Origin: Takifugu bimaculatus
Lineage: Eukaryota; Chordata; Actinopteri; Tetraodontiformes; Tetraodontidae
Length of the DNA: 64,000 bases
Direction: 5' to 3'
Assembly (NCBI GenBank): GCA_004026145.2
Contig: CP034987.1
Coordinates: 2,740,014-2,804,013, forward strand
Program-made: the position numbers and the translations under genes
The notes under the pieces: generated by a model
Seen by the model: only the letters and a program-made list of their open reading frames with translations
What the model was told of the DNA's origin: nothing
Databases searched by the model: none
Shown here: piece after piece, positions 13,228-27,600 of the stretch
How the letters are laid out: each line of letters opens with the position of its first letter
Position numbering within the stretch: the first letter of the stretch is position 1

Positions 13228-16200
13228 GTAACTGCCACCATTAGCATGAAGCTAAACACAGATCAGCTGAATTATCGTGATGTAAAGGATCAGACATCTT
13301 GAAACACAAACGCATGCAAACATTTCCTGTTTTTTTGTTGCCATTTGCTTGCAACTCGTTGCTGTAAAAGTCCTCCCAGACTCCTCCCTGTTTGATTGTT
13401 ACGCCGCTGTTTATTTATGTTTCTATGCGTCTGAGCTCCCACTGCATTTCCGTTCTCAGACACACAGGCGGGACACGGGCCAAGGAACCAAGCCAAAGAG
13501 TTGGGGAAGGCACGAGCGGACACACACAGTCAACACAAGACAGTCATGGTGAACGGCACATATGATGTGCAGGTATGTGATAATCACTGGCAAACACAAA
13601 CGAAAGCTGTGGGACTAGTAGCAAGAGAGACAGATGGATCATTTTAATTAAAAAAAATTAGTAATGAAAACAGTCAGTGGTCTGATGGTGAGGCCTAATG
13701 GTACTCCAGTATAAACGGGCTTACCTGATAACCAGTCATAGGACAGTGCATTTCCATTTTATTCTCACTTCCCACCCGAAATGCTGTTCTGTGTGCTCTG
13801 ATGCAGTTTTGGCTAGTTATATAGGGCAGAATAATCAGCAAGTTGTTTTTATCTGATATAGAAATAACTGCTAATCAGTGTGAAGATGGAAAAAAGCCTT
13901 CAGTGAGGTCATTTTATTGCACTGATTATTGAACAGTGGGGAGAAAAGGCCTTTGTCTGTACCTGTGGTAGAGTTGAGTTGGAATATCCACACACAGGAG
14001 TAATGCTGTGTCAGCGTATTGTGTCATAGCATTAACACGGGTTCATTTTCTTATGTGCCCAGCAAACCACATTGTCAGTTATTTTATTAAAAGTAGCTTT
14101 GACACCAGTTTATGGAATAAAAAGTGAAGTAATTAGGCCTCCATTATATTTAGAAATATGTTGTACTTCTCCATATTTATCTTTCCGATGTAACTCTTGG
14201 AAACGTGGGAGCTTATTTCTTTTTTTTGTATGCTGGGGCTGTCAAAAAGCCACTTTTTAAAGAAATATACAATACAGGCAAAAAGGAATTTGAAGCGCTC
14301 CTTGTGTTGCTTTCGTTATCTATAGTAAAATCCTTTCAGTCTCCACAGGTTGTAAAGACCGCGAGTGTGTCTGAACACTGAGGTTTTGTCTGGAAGCTCA
14401 AGCGAGATGATCTAATAAACGTGTGTGTTTGTGTATATGTGTGTGCTCGTGCGCGAGCCTGTAATGGACACAAGGAACACACAGGAGCGGGGCGCACAGG
14501 CGCACCCTCAGAAATCGAAAATCCAGCGGTCTTAAGTCGTCATTATGAAGAAAAAGTGAAAGAATATTGTAAAAAAAAAAAGGAATGAAAGAGTTCTCTA
14601 TTCTCTCCATCCCTGACTGGCTTTTTCTCTCCCGCCCACGTTTGGAAAATTCCATGTTGTCATTTGCTGAGATGAGATTGGTCCTGTCGACCAATGAGGC
14701 TTTTTTTAAGGGGGGGGGGGGGGTGGAAATGGGTGATGAAGGAAAGAAGAGAAAGCAGTGAAAGGAGTAAAAGGTGCACGTTTCAGCTCCCTCCTCTCCG
14801 CCTCAGCGTCTTTTCCTCCTCACCTCAGCTACTTTTTCCTTCTTTTCTTTCTCTGCTCTTCATCCTTTAATGTGACTCGCCAACCACTCCCTCATTTTTT
14901 GTGCCACTTGTCCTCGGCCTGTTTTCCCTCTGTCCTCCTCGTGTTATTTTTGCCATTCCCTCCGTTCTGTTTGCTAAACCGGTTTGATGTTTGGCCTACC
15001 TCTAATTGCCCTGGCTCGGTCGGCAGGACGCGATGATGGGAAGATTGCTGCTGTGAGATCACCAACGCTAAATGATTTCATTTTATTCTTTTTAAAGCAC
15101 CGAAAATGCACCATCATGCACACACAGATGGAAGACGTGGAATTCTCCCCAGTGTCCTCAAACTGGTCCTGTTTTTGTTTTATTCAAACGTGCATGTGGC
15201 ATTTTTAGTTCACCACAAGACAAAGCATGAGGGCTGTGAAAGGCTGAGGGGTCTGTTGTCCATGAATGACTCTATTTTTAAAAAAGGTTCATATGAATTT
15301 CCATCAGTTTGTCAAAAATGGAGATAAATGCGAGAGTTATAATGCAGGAACTTTTTACAATGAGTGAAAAATTCTGTTAAGTTAGGTGAATTAGTGACTA
15401 CATTCTGAATTGACCTGAGGTGTGATTGAGTGTGTGCATGGCTGTTTGTCTCGCTAAGTAAGCAACAAAAGGCAGCTGGGATAATCTTCAGCCCCCTGTG
15501 ACCCCGTTCAGGGATAAAGCTCTTTCCATATTTTACATATTTGTGAAGTTGGGTTCCGGTGAATTTGGTGTTGTTGCCTTTATTTCTGCTGCATGGATAT
15601 TAACAGTTACACTGATAAATGTTTCAATGTGGGAAGATTGAAATCAAACAAACCTTATTTGTTCTTGTACAGGTTGTTTGTTTAGTTCTGCTGCTATTTA
15701 TTTATGGTTGTTATGCAGAACAGAAGCACGTCACGCTGAAGTCTGATATAATCTCCTTATGTCCCAACATTCAGCCGCTGTTATTGTTTGTTTAGTTAAG
15801 GGTTGTTTTTTTCCTTTCCAAAAAGATTAAAAAAAAGTTTTAATTATTTTAACTAAAGCTTCGACAAATGTTTAAACAAGAGGGACCTGCTGTCTCCGAT
15901 GGGACATTAGTCAAAGGGAAATACAGTGTGTATGACTAATGAAGAAATATCAGGCCATAACGAGCCTCTGGTTTTTCTCTTTACCCGACGACAGGTGACG
16001 GTGGGCGGTACGCTCATCGGGATTGGCCGGAAGACTTCGGACTGTCAGGGCAACACAAAGTACTTTCGCTGCAAATTCTGCAACTTCACCTACATGGGCA
16101 GCAACTCGTTGGAGCTCGAGCAACACTTCCTGTCCTCGCATCCAAATAAAGTTAAAACCCCACCCACGACACCCCTGCTGGCCAACCACAGCATGGCACT

Positions 16201-19200
16201 GCAGGACAACGCGGCCAAGGAGAGGAGTCCAGTCTTAGACGGGTCCGAGCGCGTCGCGGTGAGGGCAGAGGACGACGCTCTGGTCGGGTACTCCATCCCG
16301 ATGGCGAGCTGGGCGGGCGATCCAAGCCGAGGCTCTGTGCACGCTTATTATTGCTGTAAATTCTGTAGCTGGAGCTGCGAATGGTCGGAGGGCTCAGCAA
16401 AGCTTTTGGAGCACTATGAACAAAGACATAGAATGAGCATAGGGGGCGCTGTTTGCCCAAACAGCTCCAATCCTACAGGGGTGGACAGGGGAGGCAGAAG
16501 AGAAGTTGCGGAGAGAGACCCCGGGGCATCCAAAAGCCGTAAAGATCCGACGTCAAATCCCTCCAGCACCAGCCAAGGTAATCGACCCCTCCTGTTTTTA
16601 TGTTTCCCCTCTCTGATGCTCTTTGACCGTTCTGCTGAACAACAAATCCCGTACGCTCCCTATCAGATCCCAGCAACAGCGACGCAGAAGCAGTGGTGAC
16701 CAGTTACAACTGCCAGCTGTGCGACTTCCGCTACTCCATGGCGCACAGCGCCAACGTGATTGTGGTGGCGCCGCTGCTGCTGCACTACCAGCACAACCAC
16801 TCCATCCACCGCTGCTGCATCCAGCACTGCATGTACTGCCCCCAGGGCCTGTGCCAGCCGCAAAAGCACCTCGGGGAGGTGAGATCAATAAAGAACATTT
16901 CGAGATGTTTATTTTCTCCGTTTTCCGGGAGAACGCAGCGGGCTGCTGTCGGGCGCCAAATAAAATGTAACGTCGGAACAAGTGTAAATCTAATTGCTCC
17001 AATTTCCAGCCAGAGTTAAAATTCCCTTGCTTCCTCCCCCCGTCCACCTACGCGTGCTCCCCACTCTCTGTGCCAGCTGCAAAACAAATGCAGATTAGCA
17101 TCTTTCAGCCAATTATGCACATTTTATATGGTAACCTTTGTTTCCATTTGCATAAAAACCAGAGAAGTAAATCAACAGCCCGATGCTCCGAGTCTGGTAT
17201 TCTTTGGCAAACTTGTTTATTCGTGTTTTTCTCATCAGGTGTCCCACCCCTTTGCCTGTCAGAAGCCCACCTGTCATAAATGCTGCACCAAGTTTCCACA
17301 GTCCGGTACACAGCAGGAGGCTGCTGGTTCAAAACCAGCAGGGGCCACCTCGCCCAGCGTCACCCCGTCTAACCTCAGGGGAGACGAGGCTTGTGGCGCC
17401 TCACCCGTCCAACCCCGTCCAACCTGTCGTCACACAAGGTATCGAAACTCGCACATCTATGCTGTTCAAACGATGACGTCATCGTTCACATTTACTCATT
17501 CCCTGGATATTTGTCTCTATTTGCTGTTTGCTTTCACCTCAGATGTGACCCACCTGTGTGACCAGTGTACGTTCGCCACCACCGACATTGACGTGTTGCT
17601 GCAGCACTACGAAGGCTGCCACACACTCATCAGCCTAAAGGGGGCGCCGCCACAGGTCAAAGCTGAGGATGAGGCTGGAGGAGAAAAGGAAGCGGCCAGG
17701 GGAGGAGAAAGGGAGTACTCCTGCACAAAGTGCACCTTTGTCACGGAAGTAGAAGAGGAGATCTTCAGGCACTACAGGTGAGGTCAAGCATCTGGAGCAG
17801 AGAGCGTGTGTTCTATTGATGATTGGGCATTTCTCTCTTTAATCTACTCCCACAATGTGTCGCCCAGATCAGTTTGTCCAGGAGGTTCCTTTTTCTTGTG
17901 TTGTGATGATGCTGCTTTCATCAGGAATAGACTCATTGCATAATCCGATCTGGGATATTCCCAGCACTGGTCACGAGGCTGTTGGTGGAAACTCAAACAC
18001 TGGGTAGTATAGTCAGCCTGTCCAAATGAGTGCTCAGTCACCCCATTTCTGTTAAAGGCCTATTTCTAATCACAGCCGTGTAGAGCCAAAACTGTGTCCC
18101 AGAGAAGCGCCTTGAGTCTTATAGAAGAATAACTGACAGGTTGCAGAGCTAAATGTAAGATTGAAGCAACTTGTGAAGATGAAGAATGTGAATCTGAAGG
18201 ACACCACGTTTTTTGGAACTTTGATGCACGGTGGAAACACAAACCTCTCTCATCATCAGGACTTTTTTACCCAGATTAATAAGTTCCTGTAAGTCCAAAA
18301 AAAGTCACCACAGAAAGACCCAGCTTGTACTGACCTCAGAAGCCGCGCTAACCGCTGCACCACTGTGGCACCAGATCCATATTTATCAGAATATTAGCTA
18401 AAACAGGGGTGCAGTGGGAGCACTACAGTAATGTGGTAGACTCCATAGACACAGCAGTCTGGAAAAAAGGCTAAATAGATTAGCGAGTTTCCAAATGTGT
18501 TTAAACACGGCTTTAGGGACCAACACACAGAAAACTCCGAAACTTGTTAAAAAAAATCCCTTTCGGATTATTGATCTCGCCTTTCCCCATCACACAAATA
18601 TATATGTTATAAAGATTTCTGCCAGGGAGCAATAAAATATTAAAGAGGGAGAGAGGAGAGAGGAGACCAAAGTATGTAGTGACAGAGAAAGAAGGAAAGG
18701 AGGGAAGAATGACCCAAAAAAGGGAGAAAAAGAGCAAAGTCAAAGAGGAGACGGAGGTGGGGGAGAGGGTGAAAAAGAGCTACACAGAGGGAAGTTAACA
18801 GTCCGCTCACATCCTTCAGAGAATCTCAGCCCAGAGTCTCGCAGCTCAAATCAAATAAAACAATAAGTGCGGAGAGAGTTCGCTGCAAGCACAAATGCGA
18901 ACAAACCTCAGAACAAATCTTAATCCTGACACCTGAAACACCAGCAGCCACAGTGAAGAGCTGTGATAAATGCGTGTTGTGTCAGGCCAGTGGATCTCTT
19001 TCTAGCGGCTCAGGTTAAAGCTCTCTGAAGGACAAACTGTTGCATGCAGCATAGTTAGCATCCTTGTAAAGCCCCCTTTTTCAAAGGTTTTTGAACAAAC
19101 CTTAAATAAAACAGGAACTTGAAAGAGGAAAGGGACATCAAGCATCCCGGTTTATTATCTCCCATATGTTGGATATAACGTACGGCCCATTGAGGGCTGA

Positions 19201-20683
19201 TTTCAGCTGTGGCCCACACAAGAAGCATGCAAGCTATTTTCTGAGCCAGGAAAAGCCAAGCTCTTATATATAGCGCATATTACCAGTGACAGGGGGGTAA
19301 AGGGGGCCCATTGATGAGTGATTTATTGTGTGCCATTCAGCGTCATTTACATTCCGCACTGTTTTGGCCCACTTCAACTTGATCCAGTCGAACATTGAGG
19401 CCCCTTTTAGCCAGAGACTCATTTTGAAGTCTACCTGTGTCGCTGGGGGGAATCAGAAGCACATGAACCTTTAAACATTATGATACAAGCCTGAAACTGA
19501 AGCCAGTAGCAGACAAACAAGGTAAGCTCCTGCAGCAGGAGTGGGGCAGGGTGGAGGCCGCGTCTGACCCGCTCGATGCTACACTCACTGCTACATCCCT
19601 GTCTTTTTTTTTTTAGGCGCGTTCATGCGTGTTGCCGTTGCCGACGGTGCGACTTCACGGCTCCCGATTCAACGGCGCTCCTTGACCATTTCAACTCGGC
19701 CCACTGTCACGAATCCTCCCCCTCATTAAGCTCCTTAACAACGAGCTCGCTGCCGACCTCACTGACGCCCTCGCTAACGCTCTCGGCTAATGGCTGCTCG
19801 GCTCCCTCCACCCTAGCCATCAAAGAAGAAAGTAAGGGAGACATCCGCCTCCTCTACTCCCTGGCCCCCCCTGAGGGTCGCTTGGCGGAGGGGACGAGAG
19901 AAGAGGCAGGAGGGGTGAAAAGTGAGGGTGGCGAGGAGAAAGAAAGAGAGAAAAGTTGGGTTCTTGGGGATACAAGAGGACTAGGAGACAGAGGAGGAAG
20001 TGAGCAGGCCCACGGTTTACTCTGGGTTCCAAAGGAACGGATGGGCCCTGAAAGAGGAGTGGAAAGGGGGACCGGAGGTGGCACCCCCTCGCTCTTCTCC
20101 TCCCCTCTCTCGCTATCATTTGTTTCATCCAATCACGAGGCCACGCGGCAGAAAAGAGGCGTGGCTTCGCCTAGCATGGTTTACCTGGGAGATACCAAGT
20201 CGTTTTTGGGAGACGCCAAGCTTTACGGAGGAGGGCGGCCGACGGGAGCCAGCGCAGGAGGAGTGGGAGGTGCAGGGGAGAAACAGATCCAGATGGCTAC
20301 TCAGCAGTACCCAGGAGGAGGAGGAGCAAGTGGAGGGGGCGGAGCTCAGGAGTCAAAGGCAGGAGGCACCAAGGAGGAATCCCAATCACTTCTGCGGGTA
20401 AGATGAGTTAATGGCAAAGACTCTTGCTTCTCTGTTTTGACCAGTCACCTCACTGCTCATCTGTTATTTGTTCGTGTCGCTAACGTTCAGCGGGCAGTCC
20501 TTTAGACGGCTCCTCAGCGGCAGATCGTACCTGCTGGGAGCGCCAAAGTGTTTCCTTTATTACACTTTCATCAGCCTTCCCTGAGAGTTAGGATTACACC
20601 TCATGTAGTGAGAGGTTTCGTAATGAGATCTGGAACACTTCCCTCATTTTTAAAGTACCTATGCATGATGGCATTGTGTAAGA

Positions 20684-20724
<41 letters not shown>

Positions 20725-21046
20725 ACTCCATATTTTCTGGAAGTTTACTGAGTGTGCATGTGTTTCCATGACACACACTTTTTTTCCGATCAGTTGCATT
20801 CCTGTCATTTAATTTTACAACATGGGAAAAAATCAAAACAATAAAACCGGCCGGTTGCTACAGCGACGGTGGAGGAATACTGACAGTTTCCATGGTTACC
20901 ACCTGTCAGCTTGCTCCCTCAATCCCACTTTGTGGCCTACGATGCCTTTTACTTCCGTGATGTCATGAGCTGGCTGAAACAGGCTGCGGTTCACCATCAC
21001 CACAGAGATTATTGACGGTGATCACATTAAATCGAAATAGATGATG

Positions 21047-21090
<44 letters not shown>

Positions 21091-21995
21091 ATAGCTGTGT
21101 GTAGATACGCCTGTGTAAGTGTGCGTCATCGCATGTATCAATGATCAGGATTTGTCTACGTGTGTGTGTGTGTGTGTGTGCGTGTATGAGGTGTTGGCAG
21201 CAACTTGGCAGACTGGACAGGGTGGGGCAGCAAGAGTTTTGTTCATTATCATGGGTGGAGTGGTCTGAAAGAGAGAGAGGAGAAAGGGAGCGTTGGAGAT
21301 AACGTGTGAACCTACCAGGTTAACCACGGCTTCCTGTTTTCTTTCATTAACCAACGTTTACAGCGACGCCCTTTTAGATCACACATCACAGCTCTTTTAT
21401 AGCTTAGCATGAGCGATTCGGGCTCCGCGTCTTGAGCTCACAGGCTTTGGTCTCGGGCTCCTGAAAGCCACCACTGTTGCTTTTTTTCCCGTTCACACAG
21501 TTAACGATTTAATTTGGAACACTCAAAAATGGACCCACATGGGGTTGGAAGTTAGGCCGAACGACCGGCTGTCTGAGCTAATCGGGGAAATTCAGTTCTG
21601 CTCTGCACTTTCTGACCAATCGCTGGTGCTTTCCTCAATCTGGTAAAGAGCTTCTGCTGCTTTGTGCAGCGGTTTAGTTTATGATTCCTTTTGAATTAAG
21701 TTAAATGAATTATGGAAGCGGCATCGACAGACGATTATTATTACATTTGAAAAGGGCTAAGAATAAAACCGTAGCCTCAAGACTGTGCAGGAGCCATGAA
21801 GATGTTCCTTCACAAAGAAAATAAGACTGCAGAGACAAATGTCCCAGTTTAATAAAAGCCAAACCACTTTGAATAGTTTTCCACATTACAGTTTAATACA
21901 TTTACACTTTGATAGTTAAAAGTCATGCTACTATCTTTTCCCCTTCTGCCACTATTTTCTTCTCTCAGTTACTCACAATCACAGACACGTCAACA

Positions 21996-22075
<80 letters not shown>

Positions 22076-24606
22076 TGAGGCTGACTCATCACTGGGCTGG
22101 GCAAGGGAGGGGCACTAATGCAGCACATCATCTGAAACAGCCTTTTGCTCACACACACCAACAAACACACATATTGACACTGGAGGACACATGCACGCAC
22201 GCAGGGGCGGGCACGCACACACGCTTACAAGAGATTTGAATTGAAATGCGGCCTTTGACGCAACAGGGCACAGCCCGAGAGATAAAAGAATCTGCCTGAA
22301 ATACAAAGTGACTCTTTGTAAATGGCGAGCGAGGGAGGATGGAGGAAGAGGATGGGGGGTGGGGCTTATTAGAAGGGAAGGAATGAGTTAAAAAAGGCAG
22401 GAGCAGACACAAAATAACCAAAGCCACAGTTCATCCAAACCTCTGGCTGCGTGTTTCCCTGCTACACACACACACACACACACACACATAAGACAGCTCT
22501 CAGGCTACTGGGACAAACTCGCCGGGCGCATCCGTAAAAAAAAATGTTTCTGGTGTTGGTGTGTGGGTGGCTCTTTCACTTTGTCGGTAGAAGTGAATTT
22601 ATCTTGAAAGGCCTGATCTGTAATGGCCTTCCGGTGTTGAGACGCTGCTCCGCCGGTTGCTTCTGTGATGATTTATTACATTTCCCAGTCCTGCATTTCA
22701 TTCTCTGACTCTGAGTGACAGCTGGGGGAGACAGACCGAGCGTATGAGTTGCAGATGAAATTAAAGTAATAGCTTGTTTGAGGTTTTATGTTATAAATGG
22801 ATGCTGGCAGACTTTGAGTTACCCTGTTGTTTAGTTTTTGGGTTTTTACTATTTGGGAGTCAAACCTGCGCTGTGTGAATTAACCCACACATGTGCGGCT
22901 AAAAGCCTAAATAATAAATTCCAGACGCCGTTTTCAAAGGAAATTCCAGTTCACGGACAACAGAGTGGAGTCGGTCCAGGGGCAGAGACGGGCGGCGAGG
23001 AAGGAGCTGTAGATGCGGCCCTACGAACAGGACGTAATTGCGCCCATCTTATGTGGTCATGATATAATCCTGGAACAGCCTTCGGCGATGGTGTGAGTCC
23101 CTTGCGTGACGTTCTGCTCCATTCGATATGAGACACAGAAAGGAGGAAGGAGACGGAGCAAGAGGAGATAAACGGGAATGTGTGTTTCAGCAGATCAGAG
23201 GAGAGTTTCATTAAAGTTTCTCTCGTTTACATTTGTGCCCTACGGCGCTAATTACGTTTAAAACGCGCACACACACACACACACACACACACCTCTATTT
23301 CCATGGAACTCTCATTACTCTGTGTTCTATTTCCCGTCTTCCGTTTTTCTTTGCATCGATTCCTTCGTGTGAGCGTACATGTGCGTCTGCTCTCTCTCTG
23401 CTGCCCGTGTGTTTAATTACACGTCCGCGTTCTGATCCGTGCGTGATTGTCTTGGCGCGCGTGTGTTTTCCAAGGAAATTAAAGCATGAATTAAACTTAT
23501 TTTTCCGTGCTGATAATTTAGCGTCACTTTATATCCGCTACAGGAAATTATGCAGCTTAGGCTCGGGACAAAGAGCATGTGTGCAGCACTTTGTTTATGT
23601 GCTTTTTCCCCCCCCTTTCCCTTTTTTTTCTTTCTTCCAAGAAAATAAAACTCCTTAAAGTGATTTAAGCTCTAAACTGCGCCGCCCGCTCGACTGCCGT
23701 ATGTTTTCCGACGTGCGTTTTTACATTGTTAAGAAAGATCTGCTGAAAAGTGCTGTGAAATACATTAGATTTGGCTTGAATTGCAACGCTCAGGCAGAAC
23801 CAAAGAAATGACTTTCTAATGAGGGACGGGAAGTGCCAAGCGTTATTTAATGTCGCACACTTGTTTCCAGCTGCGACGTGAATCCAAAACGTGTCGCGTC
23901 CCGTTATTAAAATAACCCTCCCGGACAGTCTGGGCGCGTTGGCGGCGCCCGGGGAGGCCCGCCACTGCGTTATTTGTGCGTTCATTCCATTCCGTTTGGT
24001 GTTGAGCGAAATCAGAACACTGGCGGATGTTTTGTTACCAGTAACGGGACACGATGGACCAGTGAGAGCTGAGGATGCTCCGCGTTAGCCTGTTAGCATC
24101 CTGCCGACAGGCTCTAATGGAAAACACGAAAGGTGCAGGTGTGTGTGTGCGTGTGCACGCAAAGACTGCCGCCGCGCCGACCTCCCGCTCTCACCCCTTT
24201 CCGCACGATCAGACAGAGTTGTCCAGTTTGTTTGTGTAGCAGTCACATTTCCCATCAGGACGCAGACTCAAATAAACACAGTCATGCTGGGAATAGAAAA
24301 AATAAAGAAAGCGGCTTGGGGTCGGGGGTTTAATGCGATAATGCTCAGACACGACTTGTTTGCTGTCATTTTGACCCATGTTTGTCTGCCTGTCTCTGGA
24401 AATACTGGTGGGCAGGACTGCGTGCGCTGCCCGTGTGTGTGTGTGTGTGTGTGCGTGTGTCACATTTATGACCAGCGTGTGACTTTCCTCTATGTGACAG
24501 AACACAGCAGCCTCATTGTCTGCGAGGAATATTACATTTGGCTTGAAAAACAAATGACATCATTTTAACCACAGTTAGACCCATTTTGGGGTTTCTGCAT
24601 ATGCCA

Positions 24607-24655
<49 letters not shown>

Positions 24656-27600
24656 CAAACACACACACACACACCCCACAGCTGTCACCATGAGTAGTTG
24701 CAAGGTGATCGCCCGGCTTTTTTAGGCTCAGCCTAATCACGAAGTAGATTTTCTTTTCTTGAGTATATCTTGGCTCGTGTGCGAACGTTAGCCCAACGTT
24801 CCAAGTCTGTCTTTGGGTTTCCAGCCGTCAGAATCTAACCAGCATATGAAATATGACTTTTCACATCCCGGCACCTCTCCCGAAGGTGTAAAATCAGTCA
24901 TCGCCTGCTGACTTTTTCTCTTGGCGTCGGCGCAGCGTAATGATTAAACAGATGTCCCTCGACTCAAAGCCGAGGCTCCGCCCCCTTCTCCCCCCGCCGA
25001 GGCGTCCTTGAGGGAGACATTGAACGCCTCTTCGCTAAAGGCCGCGGCTGAGCCTGCTCTCCCGCTGGGTGAAGGCATGAGGGATTTCTCCCTCTGGGTA
25101 TTAAGATATTTTCCTACGATTGTCCAGAGTTTACTGGCACCCACTGAACTGTCCTATTTATAAAGAACCACATCAATCTGGCGCCAAAGTCGGAAACTCC
25201 ATAAAGTAGTTATCCACGTAGTAGCTCAAAAGGGTTCCGCATCCAGCACCAGAACATAAGTTGCTTTTTTTATACATTAAAGAATCGAACCCCCTTTTTT
25301 TTGGTCCTCGGGGCGCAGCGGCGCTCATAACAGGACCTAATAGTTATTTTGTCTGGAGCGCGACGTGTTGATTTTCATTGGTCTGACACATGCCGATTAC
25401 ACACGCAGGCGTTTCATTGGTTCAGCCGGGCGCCCCTGACGCCGATGTTCCACCCTCTCTGCCAGTGAAACTGACCACGTGTTTTCAATCAGGTCGACAT
25501 GGCAACGGTGAAAAACAGGGGTTATTTTAGCTCCTAGCTGTAATTTAGACGTTTACTTCAATTACTTTTACAATCAACTTACGCACACACACTACTGGAA
25601 GTGCATGGGGACGCGCACGTGCGCGTGTGTGTTGTTTTTCTCTGAGTGTGTGTTTTTCTTTGTCTTTTTTTTGTGTAAGGTGGGAGCAATTTACCGCAGG
25701 TTTGGGGTGGGTGCGGATCTGTTCGCGTTGCTCCGTGCACGCACGCACACACACACTCACATGCATGTTCCCATATGGAACCAATATGAAGGCCAGATGA
25801 TAATTTGGCTGCAACGAGACCTCTACATGCAACACCATCCAGCTGCACACACACCCACCCACCCACACACACACACGCACACACACACACACATACACAC
25901 ACACACAGAGCCATTTGTGCAGCTTTCGTGTAATTAGGAAGCTGATTGGTTGGATTAAATGTCCATCTGACCCCTGACCAATAGCTAATTTGAAAACCGT
26001 GCTCTGGGTCTCTTTTTCATTTGTTTTAAGTCTCAGGTTCTTCGACACAATCAAGCCCCTTTTCTGTGTGACGGCCTCTGGACAACTGATAGAACCCCCC
26101 CTCCCCCCAATTAAAACGTACAGCAGTATTTAGCATTTTAAGCAAGTATTTTAAGTATGGAATGGATCATTTTTGTGCAACTCTGGAAACGAAGGAGTGA
26201 AAAGTATGAATGAAACGCTGACTCATCAAATAAAAAAAAAGTCAAAAAGCTTGTGTCCAATTTAGCAGCCGCTAGTGGCGAGAACACAGAATGCAGGAAT
26301 CGAGTACTCAGCAGGCACACACCATTGCTGGGATGGATTTGTGACTGCATCCAAAAATATAAATATTAAAAATGATGAAATGATTAATATCATTCCTGAT
26401 GAATGAAAACTTTGTGAAATGCTGGCATCTATGGAAGAGGAGCCTGTCAGTCCAACGTTAGAGATGCACAGTGATACGTGCGATGATCCCATTATAGAGT
26501 AACACCAGCAAACAAACGCTCTGTGTACGTTTGATTTATATTTATGAATGCTTACACATCTGACCTTTAGTAATGATATAATGAAGGGTTTTTTTTAACA
26601 TCTGCGCTTCGTTTCCTACCCCTCCAAAAGGTTCTGGGCCAGTACAAACTATTTTTCTTAGCAATTTTTCAATTCAAAATGGCATTTTCCACACCAAAAT
26701 GTTCACGTCACCGTCTCCAGAAACTCAAAACAAAGCTCAGAAATTTGTCGCGTCATGGAAGCCAAAATAAAAAGAAGGGGAAAAAAAGCACACACACACA
26801 CAAAAAAGCTGCAAACTTGCAAAGGGGTATAGTCCAGATCAGCTGCCAAACCACAACAGCAAAACAATGAGTAATAAGAAGCTCAGTAAATCCAATTTTC
26901 ATTGCCACCCACTCTTCAGTCGCAGCCATCTGTCCCCTTTTTGGTGCATCTGACGTGCGCAGCGCGTCTTGTATCCAGGCCAAAGACAGCAGAAAGGGTT
27001 TCATAGAGAAAAATCAGCAGGCGCACGGACGCTCGGGTCTAATAATCGAACATTTGAGGCTGGAGAATGGAGCCGTAATCAGCGAATGTGACTAATTCAC
27101 TCAAGGATTTTACCAACAAACCAGCGCAGGTACATCAATATTAGTAGGAAAACCTGGAGAAAGCCGGTCAGAGAACCTGCGAAGTGACCTTTTCCTACTG
27201 TTAACTGCTGCGTAGATGGCTGTGGAGCCTATTCCAGAGAGGTCACCAGAGAGGTCACCAGGCCATCGCTCGGGTCAGCCCGCAGAACCGTGGGAGGACA
27301 AATGCAAAGAAAAGCTGCAGAATTGCAGATCAAAACACGTTTGGGGAAACAAACCAGGCTTTAGAGGTGAAGGACAGCCCAGAGATGCTGTTTGCTACCA
27401 TCGCCATGGTGAAGCAGGGAGGTGCTGGAAACTGCTTCTTTAATCGGAGTTAAGGGAATAACCGCCGAGTCGCGCGGACCCATTTCCTCCAACGCCGAAC
27501 ATGAAGAGTCCCCGCAGCTGGAAGGCTTAAAATGAGCGTTGGATCATCTTCCCAATCTGATTCAACGTCATAAAAAACTGGCGTTTATTTATTTTCTTCT

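Noticed and set aside
17239..17438. Exon 5 ending at the strong-looking donor aag|gtatcg (17439)
   Set aside because: It leaves two bases, and joined to the only acceptor in the segment (17542) it puts the conserved DVTHLCDQCTF out of frame. The donor at 17306 keeps the frame.
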